Positions 23,451 to 34,400 of a DNA stretch of 64,000 bases are shown here, piece after piece. Source of the stretch: Trichobilharzia szidati (lineage: Eukaryota > Platyhelminthes > Trematoda > Strigeidida > Schistosomatidae); the NCBI GenBank assembly GCA_944472155.2, contig OX235279.1, positions 143,130,920 through 143,194,919 on the forward strand, in the 5' to 3' direction. The position numbers and the translations under genes were made by a program. The notes under the pieces are model-generated. The model worked only from the letters and a program-made list of their open reading frames with translations. It made no database searches and had not been told where the DNA came from. The first letter of the stretch is position 1. Each line of letters starts with the position of its first letter.

Positions 23451-24875
23451 GTTAGGTGATTGAGGAGTTTTCGTTATATTGAGGTATCGATTACAGCAAT
23501 GATTAGTGGTTGATATGAGGGGTGTATGACTACTGATCTGAATCAATCAGTAGTATATAGTTTTGTTCACCTTCGAAGAATTATTGGTGATCCGAAAATA
23601 ATCCTGCCAAAGTCGCTCTGATAAGCTACAGTTGATGTACTTGCATTTCAGTATAGGTTCTTAAAGACGTAAAGTATGCTGTATTGATGACAGCTAAAAA
23701 ACACGAAACTGAAGCTCAAGAATTTCCACCTACCTATGACTGATATCTAAATCACTGTGGAATGTTTCCTAAACTAACACACGACATCAAGTTTAGATGT
23801 AATCATATCTCAGGTGATATTCTGTGAAATTATTATTTCCACATCCGGTCGATTGGCTTTGTTGGACCTAAATCTTCGGTCTACAGTGACGTGATACCGC
23901 TAAGTACGGATGCCTTGACTCTACATTGAAGTTGACTTGGTGCTAACTGACTGCTGGATTTGAATTCAGGTAGAAACACCAATAATCAGGGGAATGCAGG
24001 TAAATCTTAGTTGACAAGTCCCCAAAAGATCAAGTGAGAGTCTTATACCCTACTACTAATCAACGGCAATTGAATAATATTCGTGAACATCAGATTCATC
24101 AATAGAAACAATTGTATGAAATGATACTGCAATCAGATTCAACTAAAACTTTTTTCCAGTAACCGAAGTAGAGCAAAAATAAATTCTAAAAGAAACTTCG
24201 CATGAGAGAGACAATAAAAGCAGTGTCTATTCTTCAAGCCAGTTTCTTTATTTTCTTTACTTTTTAAATATCATAGCCAACTCAGTATCTTTTCTGTAGA
24301 CATTATTGACAATATCTTCTTAAAGGTGACATTAAAATTTAAACGCATAGGAATTTTCACTTACAGACTCCATTTCTGTCATTGGGTAATACGACAACCG
24401 AATACTCATCACTGTTATGAGTTCTACAACAATAATATATGTACTTTTTATTCAAGATCCATAAATGTTAATCTTCCTGATAAAAAATGTGAAGGCCAGT
24501 TTTAGTTTTACATGTGGAGGCTTACAGTGAGATTCTCAATAACTTATTTTCACTTATTTTTAATATCACAGAACTCCAAAGTCTGCAAGCACTTGTAAGC
24601 ATACAAAAAGGTCTGACTTTAATTACCATGCTTTAGTTGAAATTTTTAAACCACAGTGCAAGCCTCACTTCTAGTATTTGCATCAGAAAAAAAGGGAATA
24701 GACAGATAAAACAATACAGAGACTTACTAAAACAACCAATCTCTTCACAACATCATGACAGTGCAGAAGTGGAAAATAGACGAAAGTAGGAACTACGCAA
24801 GGACATATATATACCTGTTTCATTTGTCGGATTTCCTCAAGAACTAGCATAAATCATAGAAATCACTAGTACCAA
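23451..24875. other. gene-free stretch with decayed Smα-like remnant
   Basis: At about 23860-24045 the order of blocks (tcttcggtct..., ggaatgcaggtaaatct, ttgacaagtcccc) recalls a very old Smα unit, its hammerhead unrecognisable beyond TTGACAAGTCC. A caatcagtagtatata block at 23543-23560 also occurs at 32030-32046. Otherwise nothing. Confidence 0.4.
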
Positions 24876-25430
24876 GGAGAACTAGATAACCGTTTCGTCC
24901 TATCTTATGACTCTTCACAGGGTGCAGCCAGGACCCGACTAGGGATCAGCTGTAGCACCTTCAGATTACGAGACCAAGTTCGTTGAATATTCAGCCAGTT
25001 GAGCCAGAATTCAATGACCCATGAATTCTAACCTTTTCACTCCGTCATAAAGTGTTGCCACGTTGAGTTGAAGCAGATGCTCATCGATGGCACTGGTTCA
25101 ACACGAATCAATACTTTGATCCTAAAGGATAGCTATTACCTTCACGCGATGATCAAGCCACACTGGTTGGAACCGATGCTTTCTCAGGTTCTCACATGCT
25201 AGATGTTAGATAAAAAACAGCTGCTGAAACGTCTATACAACACTGAGTGGTTTCAAGATGAATTCGTACTGCTGACAGATGAGTGTATACAAGTATTAAG
25301 GTGTTGGCTTTAGACCATTAGCAAGCAGTATGCACTCTTGTAGAGTCCCTATCTCGGACAGAATAGCTGTCCAGTGTGCTACCTAGTTTTCAACGATCAC
25401 TCTAACGGATGCTCGATCATGACAAAATGT
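24876..25430. mobile_element. family B SINE, degenerate minus and plus units
   Basis: Minus part: gtttcgtcctatcttatgac (24893-24912) and a tRNA-like stretch to about 25000. Plus part: agaatagctgtccagtgtgc near 25360-25380 and an arm remnant to 25430. Between them, 25100-25200 resembles the 5' leader of the second LINE (compare 4760-4870). Confidence 0.5.
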
Positions 25431-25980
25431 AACAAATGAAATTAACCCGAATCTCCAAAAATCCCATAATCTGAATATATTCATTTATTTTAGCCATCAG
25501 TAGTTGCTTTTATAATTGAGTTTAAAAGTCCGAATGGGGAATTTACCTTAACTGTGATAAATTTTGAGGCAGTCCCTCAAAAAGTGAACTTGGACGGTTA
25601 AAAGAATTTACGGATAAAAGATGAAAAAATACTAGTGAACAGTCACCTTAAAAACACTTTTCATTTCTATGGATAACTAAGTGATGTAAGAAAAAAAGTG
25701 TCGTCAACGACTGACATCAGATAAACAACTGTTGAAAACAAAGTAGCACCAATCAACTATTTCGCCATGGTTTGGAACTTTTTGGTGAATACCTCGTAAG
25801 AGATCGAGTTCAGCGGAATATGATTTCTTGTTTAGCTTACTTCTATTCAACAAATGAATTGAAGTCTGGTGATATACGACTTTCAGAATTTGACTCCGGT
25901 ACAGTACTATCAGCATCCAAGTTCCTAGGAAAACGTATTCTTCACTGCTTGTGTGAAATACAGGTTTTCAAGGGTTCGTT
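25431..25980. other. gene-free stretch with unrecognised open frame
   Basis: Open frame of 73 codons at 25772-25993 (MELFGEYLVRDRVQRN...) and an overlapping minus frame. I do not recognise either. The frame runs into the arm of a SINE, so it is not a credible gene as it stands. Confidence 0.4.
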
Positions 25981-26450
25981 GGCAGGGATTTGATTGATTA
26001 CAGGTCTGATCATGATCTGGTATCAGTTAGGGAACCACTAAAAACAAAATAGTACTGGACAGCTGTCACCTAGTGCAGGACTCTTCAAAAGTAGTCACCC
26101 ATCAGGGTTCGAACCCAGAGCCTTACAGTTACAAGGCGAGGTCGTAAGCCCTTCAGTCATTGGAAGCTGACCTGATTACCCGTGAATTCTAGATTCTACC
26201 AATTCTTGACATACACCGCGAACCCCAGTCAATGTCACAGATGACTACCTGTTATGCCACCTGACTCGGTGAACCGTGGCAATCACAATTCACTAGAACT
26301 CAAGGAAACTTCTTGTACTGAACCACAACTCACCTTGTTACAAGAAGGTCCTTGGTCTGAATTCGAGTGCTAGTGTACCAATGAAGAGTCCCAATCTAGG
26401 ACAAAATGACTTTCTGGTACTCCCAGTTTTTCCATTGATTCTATAACTTA
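25981..26450. mobile_element. family B SINE, palindromic unit
   Basis: Left arm from ggcagggatttgattgatta, decayed minus hammerhead (about 26048-26098), minus tRNA-like part with gggttcgaaccc (about 26105), spacer, then a plus tRNA-like remnant (aaggtccttggtctgaattc) and decayed plus hammerhead (about 26385-26432: gaagagtcccaatctaggac). Confidence 0.65.
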
Positions 26451-26559
26451 TGTTAGCTCGTGGTCAAATACACAGTTTAAAATTTATCAGAATTTCCCAA
26501 AGGTGGAATTAATGTCTGAAACAGAAAAAACATTAGTCTTATGCTACAGCAGAGCTCAG

Positions 26560-26972
26560 GGGACAGTTGCTTATGGTCGGTCACACAAGGAGTATTTGCA
26601 GTGGTTTTCAGAGGTGAAGACCCTACTTTTGGCTACATACCTGTGTAGAATAAGTTAAGATGTACAACTGTTGGGGTTGACTTTTACTACCACTCATACT
26701 CACGACTGTAGGGGTAACACAGCTGGCTCGCTGATCATCTGAGGGTAACGCCTTATTGGTGTTACACCTTTATTCGTCAGCAGTACAACTTCATCCTGGA
26801 AATACCCAACACTATGTAGATGGGTTACGCTATGATGGTAATTGCTTTTTATCTAACTTTTAGCATATTAGGACCTGCAAAAGCACTAGTTCCATCCAGT
26901 GTAGTTTGTTGAATCATTGCTGCATGGAAGCCTGATCACCGTTTGAAGGTAGCAGCTATCCATCAGGACCAA
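26560..26972 (-). mobile_element. 5' leader of the second LINE
   Basis: Reverse complement follows 4750-5220: tggatagctgctacc..., gattcaacaaactacactgg, then the block beginning tgttgggtatttccaggatg. Noncoding fragment only. Confidence 0.65.
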
Positions 26973-26974
26973 AG

Positions 26975-27001
26975 TATATATATATATATATATATATATA
27001 A
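26975..27001. repeat. (TA)n microsatellite
   Basis: Uninterrupted TA dinucleotide run next to the outer end of the LINE leader fragment. Confidence 0.9.
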
Positions 27002-27002
27002 T

Positions 27003-27614
27003 ATCAAATGCGGTAGTACAGTATTCTTTGTAAACACTAAAAATGGGCGGTGGTGTTCTGTATTAAAATATGTTAGCCTGTGATTCAGTTATAACTAAAA
27101 TATTTTATAAGTATTATTTATATGCGGTGTTTAAGTTAAGAATTTCCTCCTAACTCGGTTGCCATTATGCATACATAGTTGAGCCAATTATGAAATTAAT
27201 GAATTAACCATAAATTCGGACAGCCAATCAATGAACTGACATATCCGTCTCACTCGTTTTCTGATTGGCTTAGTTTAAATTCTAGTCTAGATTAGGAAGA
27301 AATTAGGTTTGTTTTGCATGATTTTAAGGCAATCACACTTTTTTCTGCTGTCCTACTTTCTTCCATAGGAAAAACTGAAATAATATTTAGCGTGATGAAG
27401 GGGAGAACAATAGAGTGTACCAGAAAGGAATTAGGCGCAAACTGTAAGCCAATCAACATGCGATTAGCTTAGTTTACATTATGTTAACCTAGATTATGGG
27501 AAAATTAAGCTATAATTGCTTGTAATTTATAGGGAAAAGAAATTTTCACATTATTGCATCAAATATTTAAATTGTACAGAACTACAGTTAGGAAACCAAC
27601 TGAATTTATTCACA
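27003..27614 (+). promoter_or_regulatory. 5' flank of the VSX-type gene with duplicated CCAAT block
   Basis: Two degenerate copies of one block precede the start codon. At 27221-27300: agccaatcaatg, gattggcttagttta, then tctagattagg. At 27447-27500: agccaatcaaca, gattagcttagttta, then cctagattatgg. Each has a CCAAT box and a GATTGG/GATTAG. Candidate 3' splice sites (possible spliced-leader or 5'-UTR acceptors) are tttatag at about 27525-27531 and ttgtacag at about 27572-27579. No clear TATA box. Promoter role is inference from position. Confidence 0.4.
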
Positions 27615-28458
27615 ATGACACATCAGAATAGCACGGATAAGAAATCTTCGAAATTTGATACTAGACACTTGCCTTTCACTATTCGAACCCTTCTAGATTT
27701 AAATAACACAAAAGACAAAAAAGCAAATAGCAAAAAAGATAAATCCATACCAGAAAATCATTGTAAGGTGACTTCAAAGAATGGATGTACTAATGATTCT
27801 TTGAAACATTCAAATTCAATGGTTTCAATTCCTTTAAATTCCGATGTAAAACAGAATTATGACCCACCAATAGGTCATTTAAATTATTGTCCCTCAAATA
27901 CTCTAGAGAATAAACTATTTTTACAATTTTTCAAAAATGTATACTTATCACAGACTCAAAATACTAACTTCCAGATGCCAATGACAAATTTTTATCAGCC
28001 AAATATTTTACAAGAATACTTGATTCAGTCTCAAAATATTCACGACATGTCAAAAATTATGCCGTCCAACTCATGTATGCGTTCAGCGGAACCATCAGAT
28101 ACCAGTTTTTATCCAAACACTGTCAGCAATAACAATAATAATAATAATGTTAATTTCAATAATAGCAATTGTATGAATGATAGTGTTCCTAGAATACGTG
28201 AATTTGTAGACCATTTACAAAAGAGTCAGTTGCCAAAACTTTTAGATTTTACTTCATTTTATACTCCGTCTTCTAATCTTCAATCATCTGTATTTAATAG
28301 CCCACCAGAGGTATTAAATTCTTCATTGAAAAACTTCAGTTCAAATGTTTCACACGCTAAATGCACCTCTTCTTCTTCTTCCTTGGTAAATCCACTTAGA
28401 GGAGAATTATCCCACGAAGGTGACCAAAATAATAATTTCTTCAGGAATATTGACAAAA
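27615..28458 (+). CDS. vsx: VSX-type gene, coding exon 1
   Basis: Codes for residues 1-281 and the first base of 282. Contains the octapeptide [10 protein letters not shown], a Lys-rich stretch after it and an Asn run at about 28128-28165 encoded by an AAT/AAC tract. It ends at a GTGAGT donor (28459). The reading frame is open further upstream but without an ATG closer to any homology. Reading on past the donor gives 30 unrelated residues and a stop. Confidence 0.85.
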
Positions 28459-31400
28459 GTGAGTTTAATATATTTAAGTATTTTTTTGAAAAATCATTTG
28501 TGATGACACTCTTACGTAAGAGGATATCAATGGGCAGTGGGACTCACTGACTATTCTATTTTACTGTAGAAGAAATAAGATTAACTGCAAATCACTTGGA
28601 GTAAACTGTTAATTTCCAACTAGTTAACTATGATAAGAGATAATAATGAACTTCAGTAATAAACATTAATTTTCAAGTATTGGTTTTGTAGGGATTTTGT
28701 TTGATTGCATGGAGGATTTCATCATGAGCTGACATCAGTTAGAGAACCACCGCAGTGACTGGCCCTATTCAGGCAGTTAACCTGGGGTTCTAGTGGGAAG
28801 CCGTGACCAGTAGGGTACAGAAGGTTGAAGATGAGGCAGTAACTCATCGAAGAAGACATTGCGAAATGGTCGCGCTATGTCGTGAGTTGTCAAAAGTTAG
28901 AATTCAAAGACCTTGGATTGGGTCCCAGTGGCTCAATGGTATACGAGCTCGCCTTGTATCCAGAAGGTCCTGGGTTCGAATCTCGGCGGTGCGCGTTTAT
29001 GAAGAGTCCCAAACTGGGACGAAACAGCTGTCCAGTACTCCCAGGTTTTCCAGTGGTTCTCTAAGTAATGTCAGCTCATGATGAAATCCTCCATGTAATA
29101 AACATTAGTTAGCGAAAAGTCGAGGAGCACCTAATGCCTATTCTGTCATGGTTTGACGTTCATCAATCATACATGCATACATACGCTATGGTACAGTTTG
29201 AGGAGGTACCTCAGAGTTTTGCGACAGAAACATTACCATTCAGGAAAATGGGTTAAAATACAATCTCTTATGCTTTACAACTTGTGTTTGTTCACGATAG
29301 AGTGTTACTGTCACTAACTGATTCTGATGAATAACTGTCTTCACACACCATGAGAGACTGTTGTTTACAAATTCTTATTGGAACCTCAGGGAATTCATCT
29401 GAGTGCTAATCTCTTATTATCTGTGGAGTGGAAATTGTGTTTTAACTTTTATACTGGTTTGATTGATTTAGAAGTACGCCCAATTAAAAACCAGTATCAA
29501 CCGTCAAACATTTGAAAATGAAAGTGCACGTGCGGTTCATTCTCCTGAGTCGAGTTTCCAGCATTCCTTAAAAAGACAGATTCAGTAAATGGTTTGAAAT
29601 AAAATATCTTGGTCTAGTGAATATTCTCAGTGAATGAGCTAGGCACCCAGCTGTAGGCTGGCGTAGACTACATAAAGGCAATCTATCGTCTAAACAAATA
29701 TCGCCAAAGAGGATAAGTGCTCTGTCGTGCTTACTGCAGGTCGAATCCATGCGAAAAGATTTCATATAACTATATCAGTCATCTTCCATAAATTTCCGCG
29801 TTTCTTTGGTTCCTAATTTTCAGTTTCCCGATCAAGAGCTCATTCTAGCAATAACTCCATGTATTTAGAAGCAAATACTTTTGTTTTATGCCGTTCCTGT
29901 ATTTGAACGCCTTACACCAACAAATCAGATGGGCAGACTTTATTTAACGAGTGAAATTTCCCAATATCCTGAAAAAACTGACGAAGTAAATGCTAAAATT
30001 TAGTTTATGCAATCAGGCACAAAGAGTTTCCCTATTTTCTATCTACTTTAAGAAATGTACACATACTTGGTGATTCTTAGCCAGTCATCCCCCACCCCCA
30101 CCCTACAACTTGAGAAGATACACAGTTCGGTCCTTCAAACATTCAATCTGTTAATTCCAATTACATGACACCAGTCTTATGATGTATCAAGTTTTGTTGA
30201 ACAAATGTCCAATTATACACAGAATTTCGATTTGCTTTAAAGTTTTAATCTACTTTTACCTAACGAAATAAATATTTGACCAGAACATTTTTAATTCTTC
30301 GAAATTACCGCTATAAAATGGCACTGGCTAACTGTGTCACTGGAATTATTTTCAAACCAAGGTTAAGAACGTATAGAGGTTGACAAAATCTATTTAAGGT
30401 TATTTTAGAAACGAGAATAAGAAACAAGAACACACAGTAGTGAACATTTGCGATTACTCTTTATTTCAAAACAATGAAGAGTGATTTTTTTGTAGAAAGA
30501 TAAAACATTCAGAAAAGTTTATTTTTGTTTCTGAAAAAAAAGAAACTTAAAAGCTTAAAACTGTGAGTTTTCTGATACAGCATAACGCAGTATTGAAGGT
30601 TTCAGAGAATACAAGACATGAACTCTTTTTAGACTCTACAACCTACTGTTAATATTTTTTTAAAATTCTACTCCGTGTTCCGAGTGTAATATAGGACTTT
30701 GAGCTTAAGTTATGATTTTTCAGTTGCAGTGTGTTTTATTTTCAACCAGCCTCACACTCAACCTCTCCTCTTTCACAGGCGATGTCTAAGAGTGCGTTGG
30801 AAGGGAGCTGACCCCCGGACCATATGTGTGGTTGACGAGTATTCTACTACTCAACCACCAATGCACACAGTCAGTTGTAATTCATGTCATTTAGTCTTCA
30901 AAAGTACCACGAATTTCATTTGCATCAGCGTTGGCTGTCAGGAAACACATTAAGTTTTAAACTACACACGATATCCAACGAATTACTATCACTTTCCCAC
31001 ATAGAATTCAATGAAAACTAATGCTTTTATTAAGTGTTGAATACCTCCGACTTAGTTTCTCCTTAGTGAGAAGTTTAGTGAATATTCAGATCCTAGGAAA
31101 GTGTGACATTTCAGGCATAAAGCACAAGAATTAGTGTATACACCTAGAGAAGAAGTACTAACACTATGATGAGAAATGAGCCAGAACTATCAAAAATCGG
31201 ATCGTTATTCTTCACCGAAAGGTTCTGTTGAGAGTGAGTAACGGGCATTTAATACTTATCTACACAATTATTATTGTGAGCCATGATAAATAATCTTGGC
31301 CAATTCATAAAACTGGATAGGAGATTCGTTTGTTTTGCTTGTCTTAAGATTTACTGATGGAAAAACTACATTATAAGTCATTTATCTGACTTTTAATGAA

Positions 31401-34400
31401 AACAAGTAATATTTATTATCTCACTAGATTTCGAATTATGATATTTATGGCAACTTTTACAGATCGCCATAAGTCACGAATCACACAGATAACTGTAACG
31501 AAAATGGTATCATTGCCAAGCCAAGCATTATTCTGAAAAATAGTCGATGTATATTCTTTGGCCTAATCATAATTATGATTAATTTCACAATAGATTTCGT
31601 CACAACTGGTATAAGTTAGAGAGCAATTGAACACCTTGAAACAGGAACATCTATGCTATAATTTCCATGAAATCCACAGAAACCTCCAAACCCTGAATAA
31701 AAAATTTATATTGAATAATTACTGTCACTAGATGATGATGGGAAATAAGAATGGGTTCAAAGAACTCAACAGTACTGAAGACACTACTTTAGGTCCTAAA
31801 CATTCCATAAATCAAATTCACAATGGTGTCACCGGTTCATCTAAGTAACTAGCCAGAGATAAAAGGGGCTTGAAATGATCCAATTGTCTGAGCTGAGTAA
31901 AACCTAGATACAACTGTGATGAGCTTGGCGCCAAACAAGCGAAACGGTTGTGCAGTGTTTAGACCACCTCGACCCGGCTAGTAAGCACTACTGGCTGGTA
32001 CAAGTGGTATAGAACTACTCACCCCCAATCAATCAGTAGTATATACATCTACGAGTATTTTCATTCCATACTAATACTTAAGTTTTAATAGAAAATAAAA
32101 AACAAACATAGTCTGTTAATATCGTCGTCATTACCTACCAACAAAACCACTACTATTTGACAGCCACTCATAAATTATCAGATGAAGTGTAAACGCGTCT
32201 ACTGACTGTTTCATTTTTTGAATGACTAATCTTCAGTACCAACGAAGTGACCTAAGCAAGACACAGTTTTTGTCTTCATTTTAACCCTTAACCGCAATAT
32301 CTGGTGGAATATGAAGAGTAAAGTGGTCAGGTGTTTAGACGTTATCAACAGAAAGTCTTCATTTGCAACAAGTGCTAAAGCATATCAGGAGACCTGCTGC
32401 CCTTTCCGTCTCTGTCATGAACTCAAATGCTTACAAGAGTTTTAAATTTTTCAAAGTATAAGCATTATGTGAACTGGTCAGAAACACTAAAATGTAGCTT
32501 GTGAATTTATATCATTAATCTTGAGTGAAAATAACCATTCGATGAAAGTTAATAGGATAAACTTTATTCCGAAGTTTACCTGCCTACTGAAGATTCAGCT
32601 GTAATAATTTGTTTGTATCCAGTGAACAGTTATCAAAAAGAAGTTTTCTGAGGTATTTAGGAACGATTTCTACGTTAGTTAACACCACTTTGCTAGACTG
32701 ACTTTAGACTTTAATTTACATAGCCTGATATGTAGTATCCCTGGATTTTGAGATAGTTTAACTTATCGCTTTCAGATGAAGTTTCACTCACATCCAAACT
32801 AAGCTGTAATGAAAAATATTAAAAAGGAAGCAGAATTTAGAAGCTAATTGGTGGATGGTGACTAGCACTGGAATCCAGGATGCTCATTCCGTCCTATTTG
32901 GGACTCATCAACTGGCTGTGCGTGTGTTTCCCAGTGAGTGATGGTGTCCCCACCGAGGCTCGAACCCAGTATCAGTAGTTTCGAACGCCAAGGCGTTATC
33001 CACTAGATCACTTGAGCCACAAGAGAGCCACCTCTTGTGCAACGGGTGACATTAATTATATAATCCAATTTTAGATTTTCCCGTCGATTGATTGGACCGA
33101 AGCGCTCGGTCTCAGGTTGACATGTCGACTTCTTGGGCAGAGGCTTCGACGGTGTCTGCGAACATCACCACTCACTGCGGAATGCAGGTACATCCACTGC
33201 TAGTCACCATCCCCCAGTTAACCTCTAATTACATGGCCAGACATCGTCAAAGCATCTGCACAAGAAGCCTACATGTCAACCTGAGACCGAGCACTTTGGT
33301 CCAATCAATCGACAGGAAAATCTAAAATTTCAACCAAGTCCTGTAAATGACTTCAGCAAATCGGCATATCCTTTCCTCAACAACAAAAAACCTGATGCTG
33401 TATTGTCTTTTAGGTGTTAAAATAGTTTATTTTCAATGACAAAAAGAATAAATATTTTAGCCTAACAGACTCTTACTGACAGATGGAGGAAAAAAAACTA
33501 TTCATCTGACAGCTCTAGGCTTTTCAGATTTCCTTCATCGCCTTAAGAGAGCATTGATGCTTCAGTTGAATAAACAAAAAAACAAACAAGCCAACAACCT
33601 TTCAGTGATAAGCTAATCATGAAAACAATTATATTAAATTAATGTTGACATTTACAAATTGTTTATAAGCCGAGTTTCTTCAGCGCGCGCGCACAAACCT
33701 ACGCACACACACAGACCCATGAAAATGCACATATGCATGCACACACAAATTAGCAGTGCAATTGTTTCCACATGTTAAATTAGTTCATTTTGCCTGTTGC
33801 TGATTTCTATTTGTCTGCAAGATATTCTAGAGATTTGATTATAAAGCATAGAAGGGAACAGAGTGACCAGACGTTCTCTCTTAGACATTCGGTTTCGCGC
33901 TGTTACGCATACACATTCACACATGCATACCCATACACCTATACATGCGTAAACTAAAATATCTCTTTACTAGCATGCCAACGTATCTATCTACTTAACT
34001 GACTGACTAACTAACTAACTAACAAACTAATAATAATTTTTGGAAATATGATCATCTCTGATGAAATTGGTTGCATCAATCATGTATTAATTAATTGTGA
34101 ATCAGAAATTAAAATTGGCCTATTTTTATTTATTGACTTTCTAAGGAGAAGAAAATATGCAGACTAGTGTTTTTCCCTATTTGCTAGCTTTTCTGAAACA
34201 AATCTCCCTTGTAGACTGAATAAAGTGGGGAATTAAAGACATGAGTTTCATCAGCAGGATTTCAGACAGTGTTCTGTCTGTTAGTTGAGTCTTGTAAATT
34301 ATTATTTCAGTATTGTGGAATCTGTAACTTCGAACCTTATCACAGCTAAGATTTCACTTTCATGTACAATCAAAAAACCTTTGATGACTTTCTGTTATAG

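Noticed and set aside
27516..27614. N-terminal extension of the homeobox protein
   Set aside because: Open but lacks an ATG in this stretch, and has candidate 3' splice sites; ATG 27615 preferred.
28920..28990. tRNA gene candidate in family B
   Set aside because: The B box and A-box-like part are good, but the same unit recurs at many loci joined to the ribozyme and arm; treated as SINE-derived.
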